This document shows, piece by piece, positions 35,601-47,000 of a stretch of DNA of 64,000 nucleotides. Source of the DNA: Xylona heveae TC161 (Eukaryota; Ascomycota; Xylonomycetes; Xylonales; Xylonaceae). The notes beneath the pieces were generated by a model that worked only from the letters and a program-made list of their open reading frames with translations, did no database searches and had not been told where the DNA came from. How positions within the stretch are numbered: position 1 is the stretch's first letter; each line of letters starts with the position of its first letter. The translations under genes and the position numbers were made by a program. The stretch lies in contig NW_017264204.1 of NCBI RefSeq assembly GCF_001619985.1, positions 251,983 to 315,982 of the forward strand. The letters run 5' to 3'.

Positions 35601-38499
35601 CGAACCCCAGAGCTATCATCAGGATCCACCAGTCTTTCAAAAAGCGAAGTATCTAACGAGTACTTCTCACCTCCTTTGTGATCCTCTCGAGAAAGATTAA
35701 AATCCTGAACCTGAGGACGAAGCTGCATATGGTCACCAATTAAGATAGCATGCTCAACCGAGGGCAACAGAGCCGTCAGAAGATGGGCCTCGAGAACTTC
35801 ACCAGCTTCTTCACACAGCACAACTTTTGGTTTCAACCGCTGAAGCATCCTGAGGTTACGAGCAAGACCCGTGGTCGTTACCCCGACTACATGTGCTTCA
35901 CGGAGACATCGGAAGTCGACTTCATTATTGATGTTGTTGAGCCATTCCTTCGATTTTCGCTGTTCCTGAAGCAAATCCTTTGCGTTTGCATGCAGCTCCA
36001 CTCTATTCTTTGTAAGCCAATCGTTGTAGAGTATTTTCCGCTCCTCTGCCGACGTTTCGTCGAGGTGAACATCCTGGAGAACGGCTATAGACCGCGGTAC
36101 TTTTTTAAATGACCTGCCTCCTGCATTGATCCATTGCTTGAATTTACTTCCTCTTTTGGCTTCCACTTCTGCAAAACCCTCCTTATCCTTCGCGAAAAGT
36201 TGCGAATAATGTCGGGGACTGGATCTTCGGAGAAAGAACTTCAAATTTCCATATGAGCCTTCTGAGTCCAGTCGCAGATTTTTGAAACCGTCCTCCAATT
36301 CATCAAGCTTTTTGTGAAACTGCCACTGCACTTGTTTTTCGGCCTTCGTTTTGGTCGCCTTAGCAACTAATTTACGCAGGTTATATGGGTCCACGAGCTC
36401 CGACTTTGACTGTGCCCCGATGCGGATAATTTGTGTAGTAATATTCTTCGTCAGCAGATCCTCAAGTAACTGGTCTAGCGCATGATTCGTGTAACAGACG
36501 CAAATAATTGGCCCAATGTGAGCTCCTGCTTTGGCTCTGTTTGCCAGAAGCACTTCAATGAGAGCGACACCAGTGTAGCTTTTACCTGTACCTGGTGGGC
36601 CCTGTATAAGTCCGATGCTACGCTGAAGAGCGTTCACCAATGCCACAGCCTGTGCATTGTCCAGAGTCGAATGATCCTGTAGCTTCTTGATGTCAACAGG
36701 CTGATCCGGGCTAATTTCCAGCCGCGTACCATCCTTCATCAAACTGCTCAAGTCAAATCTAAACCCTGGCCGGGTGGCATACGCTGGTGGTTGCAGCACT
36801 TCGGCATTCTCTATTTTTTCCCCAGCATCCATGGGAGCAAGGAGCTTCGAGAATGGCAAATCCGCGCTTCGCTTCATCCTCTGGAGAGCTCGAAGTGTTG
36901 GCTCAAATGCGGCCAAGAGTATGCCAGGGAACTCCACTAGGGACAGCGAAGACAGTGCGCCACGAGGCCGGTAGCGATTGAGGATATATTGTACGTCGTC
37001 ATCCTTAGGCTCAACCATATCTAATGTCACTGTGGCATTATCCCTCTTTTCCCAGAGCGACGCCAGGTTCTTCGGTTGAGGCTGGCTCGGCCTCGACCTT
37101 GGCGCCTCAGCAATAGTGCAAAAGATTGCATTTCCACTGTCATCTCCACCAGTTTCAGCAAGGCACACGAGCGCACCTGCCTGGAGGCGTTTCGACTGCT
37201 GCCACCATTCTTGTCTCTGCTGCGTACTCATGCTCTGGACATTTGCCGGTTGGCTGAATTGGACAACGAATTGTAGACCCGCGAACCGATCGAAGTGAAG
37301 AGCCACTACACAGATATTGCGGTATGCATACGTCTTGAGCTGATTAGTTCGCACTGCCTGGTTTTTAGATGGTCTTAACAAGATGTGGACCGCATCTCTC
37401 AGTTGACCAACTGTATCTTCCCTGAGAAGTCGAAAATTTCTGTCGAGGAGACCAGCGAGGCCACCTATGTGCCACTGCCCAGGGTCTTTTACTGGGAGGT
37501 ACTCAGAGCGGATTGACATGATTTCCTTGAACGTAGGCATGATTTTGATGTCGCATATATCCGCAGAGTCGTTGTCGTGGCGTCCTCCCGGAGTGTCGCA
37601 TTTTGCGATGAACGAGGGAATGGAGTTCTTTTCCCGGGCGATCTGACGTATATCATCAGCAACTGGGAGTGTGCTGCCGATATCTAGTCGACGCAGAATC
37701 CGTTCAAGATGTATCCGGGCATCGTGTAGCGAACTTGTTGTTTGCGACAATGACAAATCCTTGAAAATGGTTTCGAATTTCACAGCCACGGACTCCAAGG
37801 CATTGTTGGCAAATGCTACAGAGTTCAACTCAACGATCTGCCGGAAGACTAGGAGTGAAATCTCGAGATGACTGATCTCTACATCCGTCATTCTTTCACT
37901 CTCCGACTGCAAAACATCTGCGAGGAATCCAAGCAAGACAACAGCCCGGCTGCCAGACATCCCAAAGAGAACGTTATAGATGGTTCCAACTGCTTGTTCC
38001 AGGATCAAGGAATCGAGGACGTAGCGATGGGTGACTGTCTCGAAAAATGGGAGCATCTGATTTATAAAAGCAGTACTCTTTTCCGAAGACGACATTTTAT
38101 CAAAATCCCTCTGGACAAGTTCTTTGATGCGCTTCAGTCCCATCTCCCCAGACAGGGATCGAATGACCTCTTGAAGGATACCATCATCCTCTTCGATTAG
38201 TCTTCTTGCCTCTTTGAAGAAGGACCCCAGTTGACTGCCCAGAGGGCGGGCATCCGATATTTGCAGCGGGATGCCTTTCCTCCAAGCGCGGAAATCTCGC
38301 TCGCTGCTGGGCGGCTCAGGCTTTTGTTCGGTCCGCCGATTGGAATTGATTCGTCCGGCGACATCGTGGGAGAATTTGCAGTATCGAAATCTGCATTTAC
38401 CGTCTCTCGCAAAGTTGAAGCAAATTCTGTAGTCATTTAGTAAACATGTCTGTAAAGCTGATGGCAGCTGTGGGCTTTTACTCACTTTTGGTTTGTCAT
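32654..38499 (-). CDS. ZNFX1-like helicase with CCCH, NFX1 and RZ-type zinc fingers
   Basis: Two minus-strand exons: 38499-38486 (14 nt) and 38426-32654, giving 1,928 residues. The mini-exon is chosen because it gives an ATG, a GTGAGT donor and a branch-like ACTAAAT; the long frame alone has no ATG there. Order: a CCCH finger (C-x8-C-x4-C-x3-H) within the first 25 residues, and a superfamily-1 helicase with Walker A GPPGTGKS (about residue 617). Further helicase motifs are CEEAGEV, GDHMQLRP, QRRMHPSI, DNFQGEEAKVVV and SRAKYGMY. A long array of Cys-rich NFX1-type repeats (about 1170-1500) follows, and near the C-terminus an RZ-type finger (HWYYCQNGHPFTIGECGG). Animal ZNFX1 and S. pombe Hrr1 act with small-RNA silencing. 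A similar role here is inference. Confidence 0.93.
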
Positions 38500-39345
38500 G
38501 GTGGTCTTTATTCAATAGTAATAGTTTGCCGGGAATAACTGCACGGTCGTCTCAGCCTTCTGCGGCCACGGTGGGATGGCAAATATGACGTTTATGAAAG
38601 TATAAGAAACTCACTGAAAGCTAGCTTTCAATGATATTAAGAAAAAGCGAAGAAGAAGAAAAAAATCAAAGAGAAGTGGTTATAGTGGCTGCTTGATGAT
38701 GTGGCATAGTAGGCAGACGGAGTCTTGTTTGCATGGAAGCAAACATGCAGGTATGCAGCTGGGGCAACATCATTGAGACTGCCTAATAATGCGGCGCAGG
38801 AAGCTGGTAGAGCCTTGTCTGCATGATGAACACGTCGGCGCGTAGCTGTGGCCAGGCCATCGAAGGCTTGCTTGCGAAGCTGTGCCACTGACCAATCTTC
38901 TTGATATTCGACATCCCATTACGAATCAGTATCCAAGTACGGTTTATTGACCCTACTACTGGACCCCACAGAATGGATCTTTCCTATCCAAGGCCGAAGT
39001 CTGGCATTGTTGAGGCTTCTCTATACATGACTTTTGTGTTCAAGGACTGAACATCCCTACAGCAATCGGCGACGTATTTCTGCAAGTTTCAGCCTTGGAG
39101 GGGTCGAAAACCTTCCAAATCTCGACGCACCCATCTAAAAAGGTTTGCCCCCAAGGAAACTAGTTCTGCATGAACAAACTTAGCCATCGAGCCTCATCCT
39201 ATCAGGTTTTCTTTTGAACTCACCTTGGGCACCCCTTGGTTATTGAGTGTAGAGCTTGGGATCAAAAGCAAGGTCGGTAGAATTCGCTACAGCTCGGAGA
39301 AAAACATCTCTGTGTAAGGTAGTGGGCGTAATTGTATATATAGAC

Positions 39346-39364
39346 TACCTACCTTAGGTAGGTA
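39346..39364. repeat. Short inverted repeat of TACCTACCT / AGGTAGGTA
   Basis: Nine-base arms pair around a single central T, followed directly by a further GGTACC-like palindrome. Related AGGTAGGTA words occur near 14214, 14372 and 52509. Confidence 0.75.
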
Positions 39365-39586
39365 CCTAGCTAAAATACCTTAAGTACTCATAGTTAAATT
39401 TAATGGTAACTGGTTACAACTGAAATTAAAGAAAGGGCAGCGGGACAGTTAACTAACGAGAGAGGACTCGTGGCTCAATTTCCAAGCAGAGAGCGATCGC
39501 ATCGTTACGACCCTCCTCCGCAAAATCACTCTTGCCTCGTCGGACAGCAACCCCAGCTCCTGGAGCGCTTCCGGGACAGCCAAGTT

Positions 39587-39623
39587 AAAAAAAAAAAAAA
39601 AGGGAAAAAAAAAAAAAAAAAAA
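39587..39623. repeat. Interrupted poly-A tract
   Basis: Two A runs of about 14 and 17 bases split by GGG. No adjacent target-site duplication or retroelement body is seen. Confidence 0.8.
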
Positions 39624-40955
39624 CTTCCTCATGGTCTCTCTTGTTTTCGTCATTTTTGTCTTTTGGAATTTGATTATTGCTTCCGGGAGACTTCAATTTC
39701 TTCCTTGTTCTTTTTCAATTTTCCCCCCCATGTTTGATCTGAAATTCTTCTCATGGTAAAACTATATAAAACGAGTGTACACACAAGACCATTTGGTTCC
39801 AATACATGAGACAAAATGTACATGTATTCAGGTAAGTCAATGGAAAAAGGGCGAGGGGAATTTGGAGGAGAACAAGAAGAGCTTGGAGCAAGTAGACAAA
39901 GGGACGAATGGGCGGGGGAACACTAAAAATTGGGCAATGAAGAAGAATTGGCAATAATCAATGCATCGGGAAAAAGATATAAAAGGTTTCATGAGATGCA
40001 TTCCCATATTTTAGGCTACCAAATGTGCAATTAGAAAACAGACACGTGAGAAAGGAGACGTATGGATAATAAGTTGAAAGCGTATAGTCAAGTTAAATTA
40101 AATGACAATAAGCAAGGTCCCATATCCTGTCTAACCTTCCTCTCATATTTCCCTGGCCCTTCACCTCGAGCAAGTGAAAAAAGAAAAAAGAAAAGAGAAT
40201 AATTTCAATCCAGTTCGATCGATGTAAACACCTGTAAATCGATCGCGGACACCCCAACGCCAAAATGCGATGATGGTCTCCATTTGATGGTATGATGATA
40301 ATCATGGTCGATAAGAATATATGTAGGTATGCAAAAAAGGTTCGGCGGTTGTGTGCTGTGCGTAAAACATGGCAGGATAAAAATGACCAGTTTCGGTACA
40401 TGGTGATGACAAATGAAAAATAAATAATAATCCGCTGATGACAATGGTATCTCAAGTGCTGACAACGATGACAGTATCCCCTAAAAGGGATATGATAGAA
40501 AAAAAGCCATATTTTCCTGTAGATCCCGCGCCTTATACTCAGAAAGCGCGCATGTGTACAGTGCTGAGTACCCATTCCATCTTTTGTCGAAGATGTTTCT
40601 TCTGAAGAATTCAAAAACCCAAGACAAAGTCAAGCGAGAAGGCCCAATGTCCACTGGCAAGTTACGCAACGGACAAGAGACTGGGACTGAAAGAAAATAC
40701 CGGAAAATAATCGTCAGAAGAACGAGTCGAAGGTTGGCATGAACGTAAAACGCCTAAAAGGCGAGCCCCTGACAAAACGAGGTCTGCGCCAAAAGGAAAA
40801 GGATGGAATGAAAACCGAGATCAAATAAGAGGTCATTGGGTTGGCTTGGACAGCCCCATAATGGCACAAACAACATGCCATGGTTGCAAAATGGGGCAAA
40901 GTTTCTGGAGAGGCACGGTATTATCGACCACAAAGTAAGGAGCGTCGAGCCCAGT

Positions 40956-42785
40956 TCAAGGGGAGCCCAAAGATCTTGGTCGTAAATTTGAGCTCCCAAT
41001 GGCGCCTTTGTTGCCCATTTTGCGAGTCAATTTGGCATAATCTGTTGGGGAAAAAAAGCACATTGGTTAGTACACAATCAGATACGAGTGCGCTACTCAT
41101 GGTGGAGGAAAGTACATACGTAAACCGCAGGCGTTGCAAAGAGTTCGTGCCCCATCTGGTCCCCTTCTCCACTCAGGTGTTTCTGCCCTGTTGCAACTAT
41201 GACATCGCCCCGGTGGGGCAGCTCTCTGAAACGCAAGATTAGCAGGGTAGGAAGATTTCGAACCAGAATATCTTACGCCTCGTCGTTTCTTCGCGTCCGG
41301 TCCAGCGAAACCACCTGCTTTAGAGTCGTCGTGATAGGAGTGGGAGTCCTCCATTTCGTAGTCGGGGGCGCCTTTATACCCATGCGACTGAGCCTGTTGC
41401 TCCGCAATAGCATGTTGCTGAGTAACCAACATTTGTCGAACGCGGGACAAATAATCGTGTACGCGAGCCTGCTGCTTGAGCATCTCTTCACACTCAGACA
41501 AGGTCGGCATGGAGCTCAACACTGGGCCAGAACGCTGCGTTTGATGGGCCCTAGCACCGTAGTGGCGGGAGAAATCCAAGATCTGTCCACTTCCTTCGGC
41601 AATCTTTTGAACCTGTCAGCAGATGATATGCAGCGTAGAACGGAGGTCAAGTCTCAAAAGTCTACGTTACCTCATTTAAGGACATCTCCAAATCAAAGAT
41701 GTCCAGATGTCGTTTCACAGACTCTCCATACGCTTGTCCTCTTAGTGAAGCGTTTGACGGAGCCGTTTTTCGTGTCTCCTCAGCTCTCGATGACTCCAAA
41801 CCGTCCGATTTCCAAGTTGGTCGTACGCTAGGAGCGCTTGTGAAGCTTGCAGAGCTGTGATACGACGGTGGTGGTCCTACTTGCGAAGGCGCGTAGCCCG
41901 GGTGGGAGGTGTATTGGGAAAACCCGTATTGGGAGTTCATTGGGCTTCCGTAATTGGAGCTTGACTCGTGTATCGACGATGGTGCAGACGTGGGGCCCAA
42001 GGCGGGAGGCGGCTGGAAACGGGGTCGACCTGGTTCGGTGGGTGATGGCACAGCCCTTCCTGGGTGCAAGAATGAAGGTTTCGCTTCATAGGCCTCTGAA
42101 GCAGAAACCCTAGGGTCTTGCGATGCGTAAGGATTGTGGACGGACGGACGCGAAGGAGAATTCTGGGCTGGCGTGGAATATGTATAAGCGGGTTGTGCGG
42201 AAGGGAAATGACCAGGAGGCGGGTGGAAAGGGCTGTCCGTAGGTGGAGGACGAGATGTAGGAGTCAAAGGATGGAGACTGGATGGCGGTGCAGCAGGTGG
42301 CGGCGGCGGTGGAGGAGGCGGTGGTGGTGGTGGAGCAGTATAAGGCAGAGGCTGCTCACCCCCTAGAGCTTCATGTATGGAAGGAAGCGATTGTCGTTGA
42401 GAGGTTCGCGGGTTTTTCTCATCATCTGACGTCCGACGAGACTCTGGCGGTGAGATCAGGCCCGATAGAGCCGGGACTGAGCTGGCAACAGAAGAGGGAT
42501 AAGTATAGGGAGGCGGCGGTACTGAATAGGAAGTCGACGGGCTGGCCTGCGCTGTTTGTGGCATGTTTAAAGGCGGGACTGTCGGAGGCTTGTGATAGAG
42601 AACTTCTTCCCGCTTGATGCCTTTGAAGTCCATTTGCGCAATTGGCGGTAACATATCCCTGCTGGTGCGTCAGAAGCAAAATCCTTACGGTGAGATTGCG
42701 GACGGGCAGGAGGCGGATTGTGAGCCCCCATCAAACATTAAAAGAAAACCGACCTTTGCCTGCCGCTGCCATCTACCGCTTCCAT
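40956..42785 (-). CDS. nsdD: GATA-type sexual development regulator NsdD
   Basis: Minus-strand exons: (42785)-42754, 42658-41671, 41612-41277, 41225-41120 and 41041-40956. From the ATG at 42785 this gives 515 residues; from the ATG at 42654 it gives 503. The long second exon encodes a Pro/Ser-rich region with [13 protein letters not shown] and a run of about 14 prolines. The third exon carries a helical segment rich in Gln. The fourth has the GATA finger C-x2-C-x18-C-x2-C ([19 protein letters not shown]). The last completes [13 protein letters not shown]. NsdD promotes fruiting-body development and restrains conidiation in Aspergillus. The upstream exon is open to 42926, next to a strong acceptor, so a further 5' exon is likely. 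The intron 41226-41276 is in frame and stop-free. Confidence 0.92.
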
Positions 42786-42926
42786 TCCCGTCTGCAGTCG
42801 GGGGCGCTTCCTACTCTCCAAACCCTCCAGCGTCAACGGAGCGACGGTATCTTTGGACAGCTTGACGGTGCCGGGTCTGGAACCACTGAATATAATGATA
42901 CTCTTTCCCCTCCGATACTGATTGAA
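42754..42926 (-). other. Upstream NsdD exon, coding-like
   Basis: The stretch is bounded by a pyrimidine-rich acceptor (ctctcag ending at 42927) and a GTCGGT donor. It joins in frame to the next exon as GRQR-DMLPP. Its translation (SRPGTVKLSKDTVAPLTLEG) has the look of conserved protein. The first in-frame ATG is at 42785. If an upstream exon supplies the start, the protein would be about 47 residues longer plus that exon. Confidence 0.6.
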
Positions 42927-42973
42927 CTGAGAGAATGACGAATCAAGGTGTGGGTCGCTCAATCATTCCACTG

Positions 42974-43150
42974 TCAAATCCCGATATCGCGGGCTGGTTT
43001 GTAGTCGTCTTCCAGGGACAGTAAGAGATATGTCTCGGAAGGTCCGATTCGATCAAAGTCAAGATTTGATCGTCTCGTGATAGTGGGGATTTGGCACTCC
43101 AGGTCTTGGAAAGACGTTGTGGGGTCAACGACGTTCGGGAGGCAAAGCAT
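42974..43150 (-). other. Protein-like 58-codon ORF in the nsdD leader
   Basis: Runs from an ATG at 43150 to a TGA at 42974, just upstream of the coding-like nsdD exon. The translation is rich in ordinary protein text (SFQDLECQIPTITRRSNLDF, IGPSETYLLLSLEDDY). I find no donor before its stop that would connect it in frame to NsdD. It may be an upstream ORF that is translated, or part of an alternative first exon. Confidence 0.4.
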
Positions 43151-43963
43151 GCGAGTTGTACCGGTTGACGTTGTCGACGTTAGTCGTCACTGCTGGGGGT
43201 CACTGCTCGTCTACCAAAGCAAGATATCGGCGGCCATTGATTGCACTCGAACACGAAACAATTCCCAACCAGAGGGGTCCCAGTCAAACGAGTTTCGATG
43301 CGAGGTTGAGGCCGTGATCGTGGAAAAGGAATTTCCCACAAAGACTGTGCTCAGGTAAAGAGAGAGTACAGGCAATGTAGCGCCAGTGAAATGCGCCGAT
43401 AGTAAAAGTGGCGGTGGTGGTGGTGCTCGAGAAAGAGCGTAAGAAGGTGATGAACGAGGAATGACAACTAGGCGAGACCTTTTGATCAAGATTGGGGGTA
43501 GGGATCTTTGAAGGGAAAGAAAAGACGGAGCAAGCGACAAGATTTGGGCCCACGGGAAGCCGAGCGATGTAAATGTACGAACGGTGGTCGATTTGTTCTC
43601 TCGAAGGGGACGAACTAGTTGATGGCGGACCTTAATTCTTGGACGGGAGCCAGGATGGGATCATCGAGATCGGAGATGGCTCGCCGTCTGGTCCAAGTCC
43701 CATACAGGGCTGGAACGGTGGAGCCGGGGGGTGGTAAGTTTTGTGGCAGTCGATACCCAAGAGAGTGAAAGGGGGGGGGTGAGTGTTAACGTATGTGTGG
43801 AAGGGGGATGTAATGGTAGAGGCGGCTGTGGTGGTGGTGGTGGTGGTGGTGTTTGGAGAAGAATAGTAGAAACGTTGGACTTGGATGGGCTGGTCAGGGT
43901 GCAGTGGGTAAACTGGATCCCTTTTAGTGCGGGTGTGTGCGTATAAAGTACAATGAGAATAGT

Positions 43964-43985
43964 TGTGGGTGTGGGTGTGGGTGTG
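43964..43985. repeat. (GTGGGT)n microsatellite
   Basis: Nearly four copies of GTGGGT, about 800 bp upstream of the nsdD leader ORF on its promoter side. Confidence 0.85.
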
Positions 43986-43991
43986 GAGACG

Positions 43992-44048
43992 AATGGATGA
44001 ATGGATGAACGAATGGACGGAACGATGAATGGACGGATGGATAGATGG
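43992..44048. repeat. Degenerate GGATGAAT / GGACGGAT repeat
   Basis: Tetranucleotide-based array of ATGG and ACGG words (ATGGATGAATGGATGAACG and similar), decayed in its second half. Confidence 0.75.
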
Positions 44049-47000
44049 TATCGACGGGATGATGGAATATAGTGGGAAACAAAAAGATGGTCTGGTTAGC
44101 GGCCGGATGAGCGTCGGTAAGAGCAGTGGTTAGTGCGTCAGTTAACATCATGAGGGACACCAGAAAAGTACAAAAGTCAGACAATGATGATAATGCACTA
44201 CCTCAGGCAGGTACCTCATGTACTTGTCATTGTCACAAAAAGAGAACAATCACACTGTAATTGAACCCTCCAAAGCAAATGACATTCGGGGGTTGGATAA
44301 TAGCATTGGCACAAGCTGCCCCTGGTGGTAGAGATTGCTGGTCTGGCTAGTGGCGCCCCGGGGCGTGGAAACGACGCAGCTTGCAGCTCTAGCAGCAGGA
44401 GGGCAAAAAAGAAGAATGATGGGCAAATCATCAATAGTTAGAATCCCCCGTGTGGCTTGCCCACCCGGCGTGCTTCCGTTCTGCTTCCCTGCGCGACGGC
44501 GCACGAAGAGTCCAACTTCAAATAACTCAAAAAAAAAAATCTCAACGACTGAAATCATGGACCAAAACATCGAGGCAAAGAATCTCAAAGATTGCCTGAT
44601 CCCTCATCTAGGCCTTCCCCTCTGTGCGATGCATAAAACCACCCATCGTGTGTTGGCAAGGACCCCCCTCCTCATCCCGACTGACTGGATCTTCATTTCA
44701 ACATGGCAGCATTCGTGATTTAAACGGGAAACCAGGCCGTCACTGACAAGGGCCCTGTCATAGACGACATGGTACCGAGGATACAGAACAGCAGTCAGAT
44801 AATTAATTTACTTCTTCGACGGAATATACCATGGATGCGTATCTGCATCATCCTTGAACAGGGCCCGAAACATATCACCCTATCGCGACAATAATAGCTT
44901 CTCCCTGATTTTTCTTCTTATCGGTTGGAGACACAGAGCAGCTCCGGTTGTCTGTGACACTCTACAATCTAATAGAAACATAACATACCGATCCTGACAT
45001 CTGACGAAAGGGCATCGCCAAATGTGGTGGACCTTAAAAAGGCATCCATAGCGAAAGGGCTGGGATTATTCTCGAAGTCGATGTGGGTAGGTTTCTGCTG
45101 CACTGCAGATGCTCCTTGGAGTGCAGCCGAAGGATTAACTATAACTTAGATCACAGATGCAGCAGATGGGCGATCAACGGGCTCAGGCAAAAGAACGGGG
45201 GCTACCCAACCTCGTCTCGGGGCATGGGCGGGGTCAAGGCAAGTTCGCGTTATGCATAGGTTGGTATGGTGCGACTCCCTTTTTTTCACACGGCTGGTTG
45301 TGCTTCTGCTTAGTATGCCAGTGCTGGTGGCGGTGGTGGTGGTGTTCAGCGTGTTGTTGGTGTTGTTGGTGTTTGTAGCTACGATCGTTCTCCTCCTCCT
45401 CCGCTGTCGGCGCGCTCTCATGCGGGTGAAGCCGTGAGGGATTCTAAATCATGCATGTGGCAGTGGCAAGAGGGAGGAAAGAGGGGCGCTACTGTATGTA
45501 AAAGGGTAAGGAACCATAGCAGTGGGTGGAAAGATTGCTGTTATTAAACCAGACCGTAAAAAGTAAAGAATTAACAGAGGGCAACGTTTCACCGTTCCAC
45601 GCGCCGTGCACCTGGTACTGATGTCTCAAAAAGAACAGGAAGAGGAAAAGGAATGAGTTTTGAAATAGAGGCAGAAAAGCGCGCGTGCCGTCGATTAGTA
45701 AACTCAGGCCCCAAACCAGCACCCCGTCACCCCCTGGTCACTCAAATGCGATACACGGCGATGCGATGAGATGGGGATGGTCATGATATTTTCCGACGTG
45801 CCAAGGAAGGAGGGGCGGCCAGGTGTGGGAAAGGGTGTCAGTTTTTCAGAAGGGCAGCCCTGGGCGTTTTGCCCGAAGTAGCCTGCGCCGCAGGGCGTTT
45901 GGTGCCAGACGGGTTGTTTTGCTTCGGGACCCAATAACTGATGATTTACCAGGGCCCCCTCCTCCAAATCTGACCCATCATTATCTTTTGAATGAGGTAC
46001 TCCCGAGTATTTCTCTTCTACTTGACACCTTAATTAAGTATTGATTGTATCAGAACCAGAGGCCCACTAGAGTGAAATTAAACGCCCGAATGGTGGTTCC
46101 CATCACCAGAGCGAAGGGGGGGGGGGGAAAAGTGGCTCTTAGTTCATTCCAAGTCATCACGATCTGCTTCTGACGTAAAATCTGCTGGTTCAGATGCCGA
46201 GATCTCGATCTCATAACCAGAAAGAAGGTGTGGGAACGATGGGCAGCGGACTGACGCGGGTTTCGAGACGAGTGTGTTAGAGCATGTGGTGCCGCAAGCT
46301 GCAAGGAGAGCCGACCGACCGACCCACGAACGCCCCCCGTTGATCGTTTGCACTCCATCCCCCTACGAAATGAAAGTCTGTTACGAAGTAGTAGGGTAAA
46401 CAAAATGACAGAAACCCCCGGCCTCGGCTTGTCACTGAGAACAGACGAGGAGACTGATCTGCGGAGGGACAAGGGTTTTGCCTGCAGCGACCTCTCGGGG
46501 TTACTGCTATTTTCTATCTTAATAAGAATAAGCTATAACCTGCAACCTCACCACCCTTGTTATTTGCCACGACGTCGAGCCTTTACCAGTCCCAGCGTGC
46601 CTCCGAGCAGAAGGGCCTACCGCCAAATAAACGTGAGCAAAATGCATGTATACCACAACGGTCGAAGGAACGCTCCTGGGCGAACGTCATATTCCACAAG
46701 CATAGCTGCCAGTGTAGCTGACTGACGGACCACCTTCGAACCAGTCTGAATCTCGTGATACATCTGTGAAGCTGTTTGTGATCATAGGCTGAAGGTAGAT
46801 CTACCTCGTTCTTGTACATCACTAATCAGTTTCGTATGGCCACATTGCAAATGAGAATGTTGAGAATGGGGGACAATTACGGGGCGGGAAGACTTCGGGG
46901 TTCCATCGGTCAAGGTCATATCGCAGCGACCAATCAATACCTCAGGTCTTCCGTCCAGATAATGCAAGACCAGTTCAATATTCGTCAAGTTGAATCCGGC

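Larger units (their letters stand above)
38500..40955. other. Spacer between NsdD 3' end and helicase 5' end
   Basis: About 2.45 kb without a supported gene. It holds a perfect short inverted repeat at 39346-39364, A runs (39587-39623) and A/T-rich stretches. The part near 38500 is the helicase promoter and the part near 40956 is the NsdD 3' flank. Confidence 0.4.

Noticed and set aside
42974-43128. Second overlapping frame in the nsdD leader as an NsdD exon
   Set aside because: Its only donor (GTGGAA) leaves the wrong phase for the exon that starts at 42926.
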